DNA of 64,000 nucleotides from Rhodospirillum centenum SW (GTDB taxonomy: Bacteria > Pseudomonadota > Alphaproteobacteria > Azospirillales > Azospirillaceae): NCBI RefSeq assembly GCF_000016185.1, contig NC_011420.2, positions 454,501 through 518,500 on the forward strand, in the 5' to 3' direction. Below, one piece after another: positions 42,770 through 52,453 of this stretch. How positions within the stretch are numbered: the first letter of the stretch is position 1; the number at the start of each line of letters is the position of its first letter. The notes under the pieces are model-generated. The model searched no databases and was not told the DNA's origin. It saw nothing but the letters and a program-made list of their open reading frames with translations. The position numbers and the translations under genes are program-made.

Positions 42770-44974
42770 TCAGTCGAACAGGTCGCGGCGCAGGCGGCCT
42801 TCCGCGTCCCAGCGGGCGATCTGGCGGGTGGCCGCGTCCGCATCCATGCCGCGGTGACGCGCCAGGATGGTGTGCAGCGCCCGGTCGAGTCCGGCGCCCA
42901 GGGTGCTGGCCCGGCCGCAGGCGTAGAGCACGGCCCCCTTTTCGTCCATCCACTCCAGGAATTCCGCCCCGGCCTCGATCAGACGGTCGGGGGCGTAGCC
43001 ACCCTCCGGCTCACGCGAGAAGGCCGTATCGAGGCGGGCGAGCACGCCACGGCGCATCCAGCCCTCCAGCAGGTCGCCGTAGAAGAAGTCCGCCTTGCGC
43101 TTGCGGTTGCCGAACACCAGCCAGACCGGCTGCCGTGCTCCCGTCTCCTCGCGCTCGGCCAGGAAGCCGATGAAGGGGGCGATGCCGCAGCCGGCGCAGA
43201 GCAGGATCATGGGATGATCCGCCTCCGGCGACGGCGGGTTGAAGGCGGGATGCCGGCGCAGGGTCGCGTCCAGCCGGTCGCCCGGTCGCAGCCCGCGGCA
43301 GAGCAGACCCGACGCCTTGCCCAGGCTCTCGCTGCCGTCCGCCTCGCGCCGCCAGGTCAGACCGACCGTGAGCAACAGGTGCTCCGGCCCCTGGCCCGGC
43401 GCCGCCGAGACGGAATAGGGCCGTGGCGGCTCCCCCGGCCCCGGCGACACCATCAGCAGGTCGCCGGAGCGGTAGTCGAGCGGTCCGTCGCCCTGGAACA
43501 GCAGGCTCCAGGCCTCATGCGTATCCGGGTCTGCGGGGTCGTTGAGCTGCCGGCGGGAGACCAGGGTCAGGGACAGCGGGCGGTCGGCCTCCGGGGCCGC
43601 GACGCTGCCGGTATCCACGCCGATCCGGGTGCCCACCGCCGCCAGCCAGTCCCGCCACGGCCCCATGGCCTCCCCGTCAACGCAGGCCATGCCGACCGCT
43701 TCCACAGCACCCGCCGCCAGCAAAGCATCGCGCACCGCGATGCCGCCGGCGCAGTAGTCGGGATAGCGGCTGTCGCCCAGCGCCAGCAGCGCGAAAGGCA
43801 CCCCCTTGAGGTCCGTTCCCCGGAGCCTCTGCAGGAAGGCCCGGCCCTGGTCCGGAATCTCGCCCTCGCCGGTGGTGGACACGACCAGCAGGACCTGCCG
43901 GAAGTGCTTCAGTTCCTCCGGCGCCAGCGCGGCCAGCGCCGCACAGGACACCTTGCCGCCGCCGGCCGCGAGCGCGGCGGCCGTGGCTTCCGCAAGCCGC
44001 GCGGCGCGGCCGGTCTGGCTGGCGAAGGCGACAAGAATATCGGCATCCGCACCGCCCGACCGGCGGCGGGCCTGCCGCCAGCGCCGGACCCAGGGCAGCA
44101 CCCCGGTCACCGTCAGTCCGAGCAGGGCGACGGAGGCCAACAGGTTGACAAGGCCCGACCAGCCGCCGGCCCAGGTCCCCTCGTGCAGCTCATGGATCAG
44201 GCCCGGCCCGCCCTCCATCGGGGCCACGGCGCCGCCGCCGACCAGGTAGGCCACGCGGCCGTCGGGCGTGCCGGTGAGGAGCATCACCCCGTTGCCCATC
44301 CACCGCGCCCAGACGAGACCGGACAGGTCGGCGGCGGGCGCCGCCTGCTCCAGCGCGCGGGCGATGCTGGCCGGCGCGGCGGAGGGCGGGAGCTGCGGCC
44401 GGGCGGGACCGCCGATGTGCAGGATCATCAGCACCGCCGTCAGCGGCGTCAGCAGCACCAGCGGGAACAGCACCCAGCCGATGCCGCGGTGCCAGCCGGC
44501 GAGCGTGCGGTTCAGCCGCGGCCAGGCCAGGACGGGGCCGATGATGATCAGCAGGGTCATGGCCCAGGTGGCGATCTCCACCAGCAGGCCGGCCTCCAGC
44601 AGCAGGTCCTCATGGAACCGCTTGACCAGCCCGAAGAAATCGGCGCCCTGCTGCGGCGCGGACACGGCCGCCCCCGTCGCCAGATCATAGGTGTCGCGCA
44701 CGCCGCCGGGCTTGGCGAGGACAAGCGTATGCCCGTCGCCGCCGATGACCGCCATGCGCGCGGCACCCCCTGGATCGACCCGGTCGAGCAGCCCGACCAG
44801 GGCCGCCGTATCGACCGGCGCAGGGGCCGCGGCGTCACGGGGAACCGCCTCCAGGATCGGCTTCACCGCCAGCACGGCGCCGGACAGGATGATCAGCACG
44901 AACAGCGGCGTCAGGATCAGGGCGACCCAGCGGTGGGCGATCAGCAGGATGGATTTCAGGTCATGAGCGGACAT
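42770..44974 (-). CDS. PepSY-membrane / flavodoxin / NAD(P)H-reductase fusion
   Basis: 734-residue membrane flavoprotein. Domains in order: a PepSY-type membrane part with about four helices and His residues (LLIAHRWVALILTPLF; WLFPLV-like near 190; residues 1-300); a flavodoxin domain (ADILVAFASQTGRAARLAE, VVSTTGEGEIPDQG, ALGDSRY; about 310-450); an FAD domain (RPYSVSAAPG) and an NAD(P) domain (PMILLCAGCGIAPFIGFL, LVFGNR, YACGRAS). It resembles the diflavin reductase (CysJ/P450-reductase) plan fused to a heme-type membrane anchor. It should pass NAD(P)H electrons across or into the membrane. Place at the end of the SHP/DHC gene cluster suggests it feeds those cytochromes; the acceptor is an inference. 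Confidence 0.85.
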   Translation of the reverse strand: MSAHDLKSILLIAHRWVALILTPLFVLIILSGAVLAVKPILEAVPRDAAAPAPVDTAALVGLLDRVDPGGAARMAVIGGDGHTLVLAKPGGVRDTYDLATGAAVSAPQQGADFFGLVKRFHEDLLLEAGLLVEIATWAMTLLIIIGPVLAWPRLNRTLAGWHRGIGWVLFPLVLLTPLTAVLMILHIGGPARPQLPPSAAPASIARALEQAAPAADLSGLVWARWMGNGVMLLTGTPDGRVAYLVGGGAVAPMEGGPGLIHELHEGTWAGGWSGLVNLLASVALLGLTVTGVLPWVRRWRQARRRSGGADADILVAFASQTGRAARLAEATAAALAAGGGKVSCAALAALAPEELKHFRQVLLVVSTTGEGEIPDQGRAFLQRLRGTDLKGVPFALLALGDSRYPDYCAGGIAVRDALLAAGAVEAVGMACVDGEAMGPWRDWLAAVGTRIGVDTGSVAAPEADRPLSLTLVSRRQLNDPADPDTHEAWSLLFQGDGPLDYRSGDLLMVSPGPGEPPRPYSVSAAPGQGPEHLLLTVGLTWRREADGSESLGKASGLLCRGLRPGDRLDATLRRHPAFNPPSPEADHPMILLCAGCGIAPFIGFLAEREETGARQPVWLVFGNRKRKADFFYGDLLEGWMRRGVLARLDTAFSREPEGGYAPDRLIEAGAEFLEWMDEKGAVLYACGRASTLGAGLDRALHTILARHRGMDADAATRQIARWDAEGRLRRDLFD

Positions 44975-45059
44975 CGGCCGCCTCCCTTGCAGGCGCGATG
45001 TCGCGGCGGTATCCGCCGACGGCGTGGCGCAGTGTTGGTGACGGCAGTGTCGGTGATGC

Positions 45060-45097
45060 AGGAAAGACTCCCCGGCGCCGGAGATCCGGCGCCGGGG
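45060..45097 (-). terminator. terminator after the GMGPGQ-repeat gene
   Basis: Perfect 12-bp stem CCCCGGCGCCGG/CCGGCGCCGGGG with a 4-nt loop; on the minus strand it is followed by GAGTCTTTCC. It separates the repeat-protein gene from the flavoprotein gene 85 bp further on. Confidence 0.65.
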
Positions 45098-45121
45098 TGA
45101 CCCTCATCTGAACCGGCAGGC

Positions 45122-45673
45122 TTACTGCCCGCCGGTCCTGTCGGTCTGTGCGGCGGGCGGCGGCGAGGCCGGCGGCTGCGCGGCGGGCGCCTGCCCCCTC
45201 ATGCCCGGCCCCATGCCCTGACCGGGACCCATTCCCTGGCCGGGGCCCATGCCCTGACCCGGCCCCATGCCCTGACCCATGCCGCGGCCCTGGCCCATCC
45301 CCTGGCCCGGGCCCATCCCCTGGCCGGGAGCCATGCCCTGGCCGGGACCCATGCCACGCCCCTGGCCCATGCCCCGGGCGGGCATGGCGGGCGGTTCGTC
45401 GGGCAGGGTGACGCCCTGCTCCTTGGCCCGGGCCTGCATCCGGGCATGGTGCTCCTGCCGGATCTGCTCCCGTTCCTCCATGCTCCGCGCCTGCCGCATG
45501 CGGCTGCGCAGATCCATCCGCTCCTGCGGCGTCATCAACTGACTGCCGTAGAGGGGGGTATCGTCCGCTTCCGCCACCGGGGGAGACGCCGGCGGCTGGG
45601 ACTGGGCCATGGCGACCGATGCCGCAGGAAGCGACAGGGAGAGCGCCAGGAACGACGCTGTCAACACGCGCAT
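45122..45673 (-). CDS. exported protein with GMGPGQ repeats
   Basis: 183-residue exported protein. A signal peptide (LTASFLALSLSLPAASVAMAQ) is followed by a charged helical part (LMTPQERMDLRSRMRQARSMEEREQ, residues 46-82), like other small periplasmic proteins of metal or redox loci. Residues 101-160 are ten units based on GMGPGQ or GMGQGR, then a Pro/Ala tail. Met-rich repeats of this kind can bind copper, but that is only a guess here. The start follows GGAGGCAATCCC. Confidence 0.75.
   Translation of the reverse strand: MRVLTASFLALSLSLPAASVAMAQSQPPASPPVAEADDTPLYGSQLMTPQERMDLRSRMRQARSMEEREQIRQEHHARMQARAKEQGVTLPDEPPAMPARGMGQGRGMGPGQGMAPGQGMGPGQGMGQGRGMGQGMGPGQGMGPGQGMGPGQGMGPGMRGQAPAAQPPASPPPAAQTDRTGGQ
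45194..45373 (-). repeat. 18-bp coding repeats (GMGPGQ units)
   Basis: About ten imperfect units of 18 bp (one of 12 bp) inside the gene above, encoding GMGPGQ, GMAPGQ or GMGQGR. Unit number is likely to vary between strains by slippage. Confidence 0.85.
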
Positions 45674-45810
45674 GGGATTGCCTCCGTTCTTCGGGGTTGG
45701 ACCCGGCGGGAAGGGTCGCACTCAGAACAGCCGCCGGGCCTTGAGATCTGTCAGGAAACGGTCTCCCTGCGACAGAATAACCAGCACAGGGCAACCGGCT
45801 TACTCCGGGC

Positions 45811-46272
45811 TCATTCATCCTCGAACACCCCCTGCCCCGCCCGGTCGTGGCAGGCCTCGCAGTTGGCCTTGGAGCGGATGTGGGGGCGTTCCCAGATCTG
45901 GGGCCGGAAATCGTGCTCGCGCAGCCACCAGCGCTGCTCGGTGATGCGGATCGTATCGGTATCGCCCCGACGTGCGGCATTCGCGGTCAGATAGGCGCGG
46001 ATGTCCGCTGCCACCTCCGCCGGCAGGCTGGCATCCTCGCCGAAATGACGGGGCAGCGTGTCCATGAGGCGGTCCCAGCCCGCGGCGGGCAGCAGGGCCG
46101 CGGGAAAGGCCATGTGGCACTGGCCGCATTCCTTGAGGGTCGCTGCATGGGTGACGGGGCGGGCCGCCCCGTCACGGTCGTGCCCGCCGCGGTCGGCAAG
46201 GGAGGGGCTGGCGAAGAGGGGGGCGGCGGCCGCGATCAGGGCGGCGGCGGCGAAGGCATGGCGCAGGCTCAT
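45811..46272 (-). CDS. diheme cytochrome c (DHC type)
   Basis: 153-residue periplasmic cytochrome with a signal peptide (AAAALIAAAAPLFASPSLA) and two heme motifs, CGQCH and CEACH. The stretch LKECGQCHMAFPAALLPAAGW and ...TEQRWWLREHDF match the diheme cytochrome c (DHC) of the SHP operon known in Rhodobacter sphaeroides and Shewanella. DHC is the electron donor of SHP. No clear SD precedes the chosen ATG. Confidence 0.87.
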   Translation of the reverse strand: MSLRHAFAAAALIAAAAPLFASPSLADRGGHDRDGAARPVTHAATLKECGQCHMAFPAALLPAAGWDRLMDTLPRHFGEDASLPAEVAADIRAYLTANAARRGDTDTIRITEQRWWLREHDFRPQIWERPHIRSKANCEACHDRAGQGVFEDE

Positions 46273-46339
46273 GGGAGAGGGTCCTGTATCCTGAAAGGCT
46301 GGCGGGAAGGCGGGCGCTGCGGTGGACGCGCGGCCGGCC

Positions 46340-46804
46340 TTACTGGCTGGCGAGGAAGGTGATGTAGTCGCCCTTCTCCTGGGCACTGCACTCGCGGCCC
46401 AGCACGCCCGGGCAGTCGCGGCGGAAATGCTTTTCGACGTAGTCGGCATCCGTGAACCGCCAGGGACTGACCGAAACGGCGACCGGCTTGATCGCCCGGC
46501 CGGTCTTGCGGTGCTGGCCCGTGGCACGGGGGTCCGCCGTATGGCAGGCGGCGCAGCCGTCAGCCTCGGCCCCCGCCACCTGACCGAGATAGACCGCCCG
46601 GCCGCGTTCGGCGGAGAAGCCGGTGAAGGCGGGATCCTGGGCCTTCGCCTGCGCCGCATAGGAGGCCAGAAGGGCATCGCGGCTGGCGGCGTCGTCACCC
46701 GCGGCCAGGGCCGGGCCGGCGACCAGCAGAAAGGCGGCGGCGACCAGCGGACGGAGCCGGCGGGAACGGACGGAAGCAGCGGAAGGGAAAGCGTCGTTGG
46801 TCAT
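46340..46804 (-). CDS. SHP-type oxygen-binding cytochrome c (DUF1924)
   Basis: 154-residue secreted monoheme cytochrome with signal peptide ([16 protein letters not shown]) and one heme motif, CAACH. The later HFRRDCPGVLGRECSAQEKGDYITFL has the two extra cysteines that form a disulfide in SHP (sphaeroides heme protein), which binds O2 and NO through an unusual Asn ligand. Assignment rests on the pattern and the DHC and cytochrome b neighbours. RBS GAAGG. Confidence 0.85.
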   Translation of the reverse strand: MTNDAFPSAASVRSRRLRPLVAAAFLLVAGPALAAGDDAASRDALLASYAAQAKAQDPAFTGFSAERGRAVYLGQVAGAEADGCAACHTADPRATGQHRKTGRAIKPVAVSVSPWRFTDADYVEKHFRRDCPGVLGRECSAQEKGDYITFLASQ

Positions 46805-46978
46805 GGGAGCCTTCGGGGAAGCGGTGGCAAGGGTCGTCCGGCCAACCTGAACGCCGGCTGAACGGGCAGGTCCGCCGCGGGGCGGTCCGGTGGAAAGGGA
46901 GGGGTGGAAAGGCCTGGAGAACCGGGCCGTCCCGGACGGAGGCGCGACCGGGCGCCGCGCCCCCTTTGCCGTCCGGGG

Positions 46979-47572
46979 TCAGGCGTGTTTGCGCCCGGTG
47001 AGCATGGCGCGGACGAGATTTTCCCGGTGCATCAGACCCGTCAGCAGGACGCCGGCGACATGCAGGCCGACCAGGACGAGGATTCCGGTGGCGGCCGCCT
47101 CGTGGATCTCCTCCAGGTCATGCTCCCGGATGAAATCGCCGGGAACGCCGTACTGGAGGCCAACGCCGGTCGCCGTGGTGAGCAGCAGGCAGGCGAGCAG
47201 GGCGACGATCATGGCCCCGCCGGCCGGCGTGTGGCCGATGTAGCGCCGGGCATGACCGCCGATCAGATCGCGGCAGTAGGCCAGAAAGCCTGCCGGCGTC
47301 GGCACGAAGTCGTCGAAGCGGGCATGCGGGCTGCCGGCCAGCCCCCAGAAGGAGCGCACGGCCACGATGGTCAGCACCGTGAAGCCGGCCGCGAGGTGCG
47401 CCGTGGAAGCGTCGCCCGAGCTGATCCAGGCGACCGCGACAGCCAGGGCGAGCGTCCAGTGCGAGACCCGCACCAGCGGGTCCCAGACCCGGACGCTGGC
47501 CGGGGGCGGCTCGGCAGCATCCGGAGTGATGGCCTCTGACATCACAGTGTCAGGCTGGTTGATGGTGGTCAT
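46979..47572 (-). CDS. cytochrome b561-type membrane protein
   Basis: 197-residue b-type cytochrome with four membrane helices and candidate heme His residues (RVSHWTLALAVAVAWISSG, HLAAGFTVLTIVAVRSFWG, LEEIHEAAATGILVLVGLHVAGVL). In the known SHP operons such a protein passes quinol electrons to DHC. The start MTTINQPD overlaps the upstream PepSY gene by one base (TGATG). Confidence 0.87.
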   Translation of the reverse strand: MTTINQPDTVMSEAITPDAAEPPPASVRVWDPLVRVSHWTLALAVAVAWISSGDASTAHLAAGFTVLTIVAVRSFWGLAGSPHARFDDFVPTPAGFLAYCRDLIGGHARRYIGHTPAGGAMIVALLACLLLTTATGVGLQYGVPGDFIREHDLEEIHEAAATGILVLVGLHVAGVLLTGLMHRENLVRAMLTGRKHA

Positions 47573-47919
47573 CAGCGGTGCCCCCACCCGTCCTTGCCGC
47601 TGCGCTCTTCCTTCAGGATGTCGCCGGTCCGTGCATCGACATAGAGTTCGCGGCGGTTGCCGTTCGCGTCGCGCGCCTTGATCTCGTAGATGGCGCCGGT
47701 CTTGCGCTCGACCTCGCTGACGTCGGTGTAGCCCTGCTTCGCCAGCAGGTCGATGAGCTGGGGAATGGGCATGGGCGCCGGAGCCTGGGAGGAGACCGCC
47801 GGGGAAGCGGTGGTGGTCGCCGGACCGGTGTCCTGAAGAATCTCCTTGGCGACGGCATAGCCGCCGACCAGGACGGAACCGGCCAGCAGGGTCGCGGCGG
47901 TGAGTTTGGCATAGATCAT
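47572..47919 (-). CDS. exported PepSY-domain protein
   Basis: 115-residue protein with an N-terminal signal or anchor (AKLTAATLLAGSVLVGGYAVA) and one PepSY domain (LIDLLAKQGYTDVSEVERKTGAIYEIKARDANGNRRELYVDARTGDIL in pieces). Start is fixed by GGAGGACGACC. First gene of the cytochrome b-SHP-DHC unit and divergent from a second PepSY gene and a two-component system. Confidence 0.83.
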   Translation of the reverse strand: MIYAKLTAATLLAGSVLVGGYAVAKEILQDTGPATTTASPAVSSQAPAPMPIPQLIDLLAKQGYTDVSEVERKTGAIYEIKARDANGNRRELYVDARTGDILKEERSGKDGWGHR

Positions 47920-48040
47920 GGTCGTCCTCCGGGGGATGGGGGAAAGGTTGCGATGCCGTGGAGACTGCCCGGGGTCGCCTGAACCTGCTCTGAACACTCC
48001 GTTCAGCGTGCGTTCAGCATCAGAGGTGCTGAGTGGAGGC

Positions 48041-48418
48041 ATGCAGAAGAAGACGATCCTCGCCCTCACGGGCCTTGCCCTCGGCGGCTTTCTCCTGACC
48101 GCCGCCCCGCTTCCCCTGCGCGCGGACGACGACCATCGCCGCGATCACGACCGCGCGCGCGAGGCCGTGCTGCGGGGGGAGGTACTGCCGCTGCGCGACA
48201 TCCTTGAGCGCGCGGAGGCGGAGTTCCCCGGACGCCTGCTGGAGGCCGAACTGGAAGACGACCACGGCCGCCTGACCTATGAAGTGAAGCTGCTGACGGA
48301 GGACGGGCGGGTGCTGGAACTGGTCTATGACGCGCGCGACGGCACCCTTCTCGGCGTCGAGGGCCGCGACCTGGAACGGCGCCGTGGGCATCGCGGCTGG
48401 CGGGAGCAGGACCGATGA
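48041..48418 (+). CDS. exported PepSY-domain protein
   Basis: 125-residue protein with signal peptide (ALTGLALGGFLLTAAPLPLRA) and a PepSY domain (LRDILERAEAEFPGRLLEAELE, LTYEVKLLTEDGRVLELVYDARDGTLLGVEG in pieces). It overlaps the response regulator start by 4 bp, so it may act as a periplasmic input for the kinase, as suggested for similar loci. Confidence 0.84.
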   Translation: MQKKTILALTGLALGGFLLTAAPLPLRADDDHRRDHDRAREAVLRGEVLPLRDILERAEAEFPGRLLEAELEDDHGRLTYEVKLLTEDGRVLELVYDARDGTLLGVEGRDLERRRGHRGWREQDR

Positions 48419-49074
48419 GGGTGCTGGTCGCGGAGGATGACGAGGCCCTGCGCCGCCAGCTCCGGGACGCGCTGGCAGCCTCCGGCTATGCGGTGGATGA
48501 AGCGCCCGACGGGGAAGAGGCGGCCTTCCTGGGAGAGACCGAACCCTATGACGCCGTGGTCCTGGACCTGGGCCTGCCGGTCCGGGACGGTCTGTCCGCC
48601 CTGCGCGGCTGGCGCCAGCAGGGCATCGTCACGCCGGTGCTGATCCTGACGGCGCGCGGCACCTGGCAGGAGAAGGTGGAGGGCATCGACGCCGGCGCCG
48701 ACGACTACCTGGCCAAGCCCTTCCGGATGGAGGAACTGCTGGCCCGGCTGCGCGCCCTGATCCGCCGGGCCGGCGGCCATGCCGCGGCGGACCTCCGGTG
48801 CGGCCCGGTGCTGCTGGATACCCGCACCGGCCGGGTCAGCGTGGACGGTCGTCTCGTCTCCCTGACCGCCCACGAGTTGAAGGTGCTGGACTATCTGATG
48901 CACCACCAGGGCCGCGTCGTCTCGCGCACCGAGCTGACCGAGCATGTCTACGCCCAGGATTTCGACCGCGACAGCAACACGATCGAAGTCTTCGTCGGCC
49001 GGCTGCGCCGCAAGCTGGGGGTGGACGTGATCCGCACGGAGCGCGGGCTGGGCTACCGCATGGATGCGGGGTGA
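48415..49074 (+). CDS. OmpR-family response regulator
   Basis: 219-residue regulator of the QseB/PmrA type. Receiver domain with AEDDE, phospho-acceptor Asp51 (VVLDLGLPVRDG) and KPF; winged-helix domain ending VDVIRTERGLGYRM. It shares a TGATG junction with the kinase gene. The target is likely the divergent cytochrome operon, by position. Confidence 0.93.
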   Translation: MRVLVAEDDEALRRQLRDALAASGYAVDEAPDGEEAAFLGETEPYDAVVLDLGLPVRDGLSALRGWRQQGIVTPVLILTARGTWQEKVEGIDAGADDYLAKPFRMEELLARLRALIRRAGGHAAADLRCGPVLLDTRTGRVSVDGRLVSLTAHELKVLDYLMHHQGRVVSRTELTEHVYAQDFDRDSNTIEVFVGRLRRKLGVDVIRTERGLGYRMDAG

Positions 49075-50441
49075 TGGCGTCGGGATCGCTGAACGGACGC
49101 CTGCTGGCGCTGGCCGCGGTCTGGGTCACGGCCGCCCTGGTGATCGCCGGGATCTTCCTCACCGACCTGTTCCGCCGCCATGCGGAGGCGGATCTCGCCC
49201 GGCGCATGGGCCACCAGCTTGACGAGCTGGCGGCGGCGCTGGAGATCGGCGCCGACGGCCGGCTGGCTGTCACCCGCGACCCCGGCGATCCCCGCTTCCA
49301 CCGGCCCCTGTCGGGGCTCTACTGGGAGGTGATGGTCGGCGATGCGGAGGTGCTGCGCTCCCGCTCGCTCTGGGACCAGACCCTGGCGCTGCCGGTGGAC
49401 CGGCCGGCAAGCGGTGAACTGCACCGGCATGAGCTGACCGGCCCGGCCGGTGAGCGTCTGGTCGCCTGGGAGCGCACGCTGGAGCTTTCCGGGATCGACC
49501 TGCCGGTGCGCGTGGCCGTGATCGCCGATGCGGCCGATATTCAGGCGGCGACAGCCGACTTCTCTCAGGTGCTGGCCCTGTCGCTGGCGATCCTGGCCGC
49601 AGGGCTGATGGCGGCGGCGCTGGTCCAGGTGCGGCTCGGCCTCGTGCCGCTGCGCCGCATGCGTGCGGCCCTGGCGCAACTGCGGGCGGGCACGGCGACG
49701 CGGCTGGAGGGACGCTTCCCCGACGAGGTGCAGCCCCTGGCCGACGACCTGAACCAGCTCCTGACCGAAAACGCGGCCATGGTGGAGCGGGCCCGGGCCG
49801 AAGCGGCCGATCTGGCGCACGCCCTGAAGACCCCCCTCGCCGTCATCGCCAATGCCGTCTCCGGCGGCGGGGAGGATGCCGCCGGCGTCGTCGCCCGCGA
49901 GGCCGACCGGATGCAGCGCCAGATCGAACGGCATCTGGCCCGCGCCCGGGCCGCTGCGGCCGGGCGCACCCTGGGCAGTGCCGGAAGCCCTGCACTGGCG
50001 ACCCTGCGCCCGCTGGCCGCGGCGGTGCAGCGGCTCCATGCCGACCGCGGCATCCGGATCGATCTTTCCGGCGACCCCGCCATCCGCATCCGGGGCGATG
50101 CGCAGGACGTGCAGGAGATGGCGGGCAACCTGATCGACAACGCCGCCAAGTGGGGCCGGTCGCTGGTCCGGGTGGGCGTCACCCGGATCGGGACGGTTGC
50201 CGTCGTGACGGTGGAGGATGACGGCCCCGGCATCCCGCCCGGACGGCGGGCCGTCCTGCCGGAACGTGGCCGCCGGCTGGACGAGACGGTTCCCGGAACG
50301 GGCCTGGGGCTTGCCATCAGCGACGAACTGGCCCGCCTGCATGGCGGCACCCTCCGTCTCGACGACTCCCCGCTGGGGGGACTGCGGGTCACGTTGGAAC
50401 TGCCGGCCGTGCCGCCACGGGTCCCCGGCAACGCCCCCTGA
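49074..50441 (+). CDS. sensor histidine kinase
   Basis: 455-residue membrane kinase. Two membrane helices ([39 protein letters not shown]) flank a periplasmic domain of about 130 residues. HAMP-like linker, phospho-acceptor His in [18 protein letters not shown]-box [11 protein letters not shown]1 VEDDGPGIP and G2 GTGLGLAIS follow. This is the PhoQ/QseC-like type. It is paired with the response regulator at 48415. Confidence 0.92.
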   Translation: MASGSLNGRLLALAAVWVTAALVIAGIFLTDLFRRHAEADLARRMGHQLDELAAALEIGADGRLAVTRDPGDPRFHRPLSGLYWEVMVGDAEVLRSRSLWDQTLALPVDRPASGELHRHELTGPAGERLVAWERTLELSGIDLPVRVAVIADAADIQAATADFSQVLALSLAILAAGLMAAALVQVRLGLVPLRRMRAALAQLRAGTATRLEGRFPDEVQPLADDLNQLLTENAAMVERARAEAADLAHALKTPLAVIANAVSGGGEDAAGVVAREADRMQRQIERHLARARAAAAGRTLGSAGSPALATLRPLAAAVQRLHADRGIRIDLSGDPAIRIRGDAQDVQEMAGNLIDNAAKWGRSLVRVGVTRIGTVAVVTVEDDGPGIPPGRRAVLPERGRRLDETVPGTGLGLAISDELARLHGGTLRLDDSPLGGLRVTLELPAVPPRVPGNAP

Positions 50442-50682
50442 ACCCGCCGGTCAAGGCGAACCGGCGCCTGAAGACCCCTTTCCTGGAAATGTCCGGAAGT
50501 ACAGGTCTTCGACAGCCCACCCCACCCCGGAGGATTTCCCCCTTCTGTACAGGGCCAAGTATATACCGTCGGACAGGATGCCCTTCCCCCCACTGTCCCT
50601 TCGTCATTCCGGGGACAATCTTAGGCCAATCTTAAGGGGCGATGCGCCTCAATCGGGCATCCAATCCGGGGGGAGTCCTGCC

Positions 50683-52365
50683 ATGCCGCGTCTTGTCGAT
50701 GTTTCCATCCGTATCCGAATCTTCGCCGCCTTCGGGCTGGTCCTGTTCGTCACCCTGGCCCTGGGCGGCTTCGGCCTGGTCCAGCTCTCCAGGATCGACG
50801 ATGCCGCGGACGTCGTGGTGGGCAACTCTCTGCCCTCCGTTTCCGAGAGCAACGCCATCCTGAAAGGGGTCCTCAACTACCGCCGCCATCAGGCGGCGAT
50901 GATGCTGAACGATGATCCGCAGGTCCGTGCCGAGCGCAGGCAGCGTCTTGTCGAAATGTCGGCCGATCTCGCCGCCCGGCGCAAGGCCTATGAGGCCCTG
51001 ATCACCACGGACCGCGACGCCTTCGAGCGGTTCGACCGGGCCTGGGCCCGGTTCCTGCCGCTGGCGGCAGAGATCGACTCCCTGATGGAGGCGGGGAAGC
51101 GGGACGAGTATCTGGCGATCTACAACGGCCCGGCCCGGCAGGCGCTGGAAGAGGCTCTGGTCGCCCTGGAAGAGGCCGTCGGGATCAATGAGCGCGACGG
51201 CAAGGACGGGGGCGATGCCATCATCGCGGCCAGGGAGAGCGCAACCTTCGGCACCATCGTCGCCCTGCTGGCCGCCGCCGGCCTGTCCATCGGCGCCGGC
51301 CTTCTCACCGTCACCACCGTGGCCGGTCCGGTCAACCGCCTGACCGACACGATGAACCGGCTCAGCCGCCGCGAACTGACGGCAGCCGTGGACGGTACGG
51401 ACCGCAAGGACGAGATCGGCGCCATGGCCCGGGCCGTGCAGGTCTTCAAGGACGGGCTGATCGAGGCCGAGCGCCTGACCGCCGCCCAGAAGGCGGAAGA
51501 GAAGGCCAAGGCCGCCCGCACCGCCCGGATCGACAGCCTGATCCGCAGCTTCGACGGCACCTCCAGCGAATCGCTGCGCGCCGTCGCCGCCGCCGCCACC
51601 GAACTGGACGCCACCGCCCAGAGCATGGCCGCCATCGCGGACGAGACCGGGCGTCAGGCCAGCTCCGCCGCCTCGGCCGCGGAGGAGACCACGGCCAACG
51701 TGCAGACCGTCGCCTCGGCGGCGGAGGAGATGGCCGCCTCCATCCAGGAGATCAACCGGCAGGTCAACCGTGCCAAGGGCGTGGCCCAGCGCGCGGCGGA
51801 GAGCGTGCAGGAGACGAACGTCACGGTCGAGGGCCTGACCGCCGCGACACAGAAGATCGGCGAGGTGGTCAGCCTGATCCAGGCGATCGCGGCCCAGACC
51901 AACCTGCTGGCGCTGAACGCCACGATCGAGGCGGCCCGCGCCGGCGAAGCCGGCAAGGGCTTCGCCGTCGTCGCCAGCGAGGTGAAGAACCTCGCCGGCC
52001 AGACCGCCAAGGCGACGGAGGAGATCGCTGCCCAGATCTCTGCCGTGCAGAAGGTGTCGGCCGAGACCTCCACCGCGATCCAGTCCATCGGCACCATCAT
52101 CGAGGAGGTCAACGGCATCTCCGCCACCATCGCCGCGGCGATGGAGCAGCAGGGCGCCTCGACCAACGAGATCAGCCGCAACGTGACCCAGGCCGCGGCC
52201 GGCACGCAGGAGGTGTCCGCCAACATCGGTCAGGTGACGCAGGTCACCGGCCAGGCCGGCGCCGCCGCGACCCAGGTGCTGGGCGCCGCCGGCGAGCTGG
52301 CCCGGCAGTCGGAAACCCTCAAGCAGGAGGTCGAACGCTTCCTCGCCGCCATCAAGGCCGCCTGA
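50683..52365 (+). CDS. methyl-accepting chemotaxis protein
   Basis: 560-residue chemoreceptor. Membrane helix 1 ([21 protein letters not shown]), a helical periplasmic sensor of about 160 residues, membrane helix 2 ([23 protein letters not shown]), HAMP, and the signalling hairpin with [37 protein letters not shown] in pieces. Sensor type resembles the four-helix-bundle class. No CheW-binding C-terminal pentapeptide. Start MPRLVDVS is behind GGGGGAG. Confidence 0.94.
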   Translation: MPRLVDVSIRIRIFAAFGLVLFVTLALGGFGLVQLSRIDDAADVVVGNSLPSVSESNAILKGVLNYRRHQAAMMLNDDPQVRAERRQRLVEMSADLAARRKAYEALITTDRDAFERFDRAWARFLPLAAEIDSLMEAGKRDEYLAIYNGPARQALEEALVALEEAVGINERDGKDGGDAIIAARESATFGTIVALLAAAGLSIGAGLLTVTTVAGPVNRLTDTMNRLSRRELTAAVDGTDRKDEIGAMARAVQVFKDGLIEAERLTAAQKAEEKAKAARTARIDSLIRSFDGTSSESLRAVAAAATELDATAQSMAAIADETGRQASSAASAAEETTANVQTVASAAEEMAASIQEINRQVNRAKGVAQRAAESVQETNVTVEGLTAATQKIGEVVSLIQAIAAQTNLLALNATIEAARAGEAGKGFAVVASEVKNLAGQTAKATEEIAAQISAVQKVSAETSTAIQSIGTIIEEVNGISATIAAAMEQQGASTNEISRNVTQAAAGTQEVSANIGQVTQVTGQAGAAATQVLGAAGELARQSETLKQEVERFLAAIKAA

Positions 52366-52403
52366 TCCCGGAAGCTCCGCCCGGGCCCCATGGGCTCCCG
52401 CGC

Positions 52404-52434
52404 CCCGCCCCCGGCCTCCGGGGGCGGGTTTTTT
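52404..52434 (+). terminator. rho-independent terminator of the chemoreceptor gene
   Basis: 11-bp perfect stem CCCGCCCCCGG/CCGGGGGCGGG, 3-nt loop, TTTTTT tail, 38 bp after the stop. Confidence 0.92.
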
Positions 52435-52453
52435 CTGTCCGGAGGGCGCGGTC

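Noticed and set aside
45194-45373. Regular repeats resembling a CRISPR array
   Set aside because: The units are contiguous and coding, with no unique spacers.
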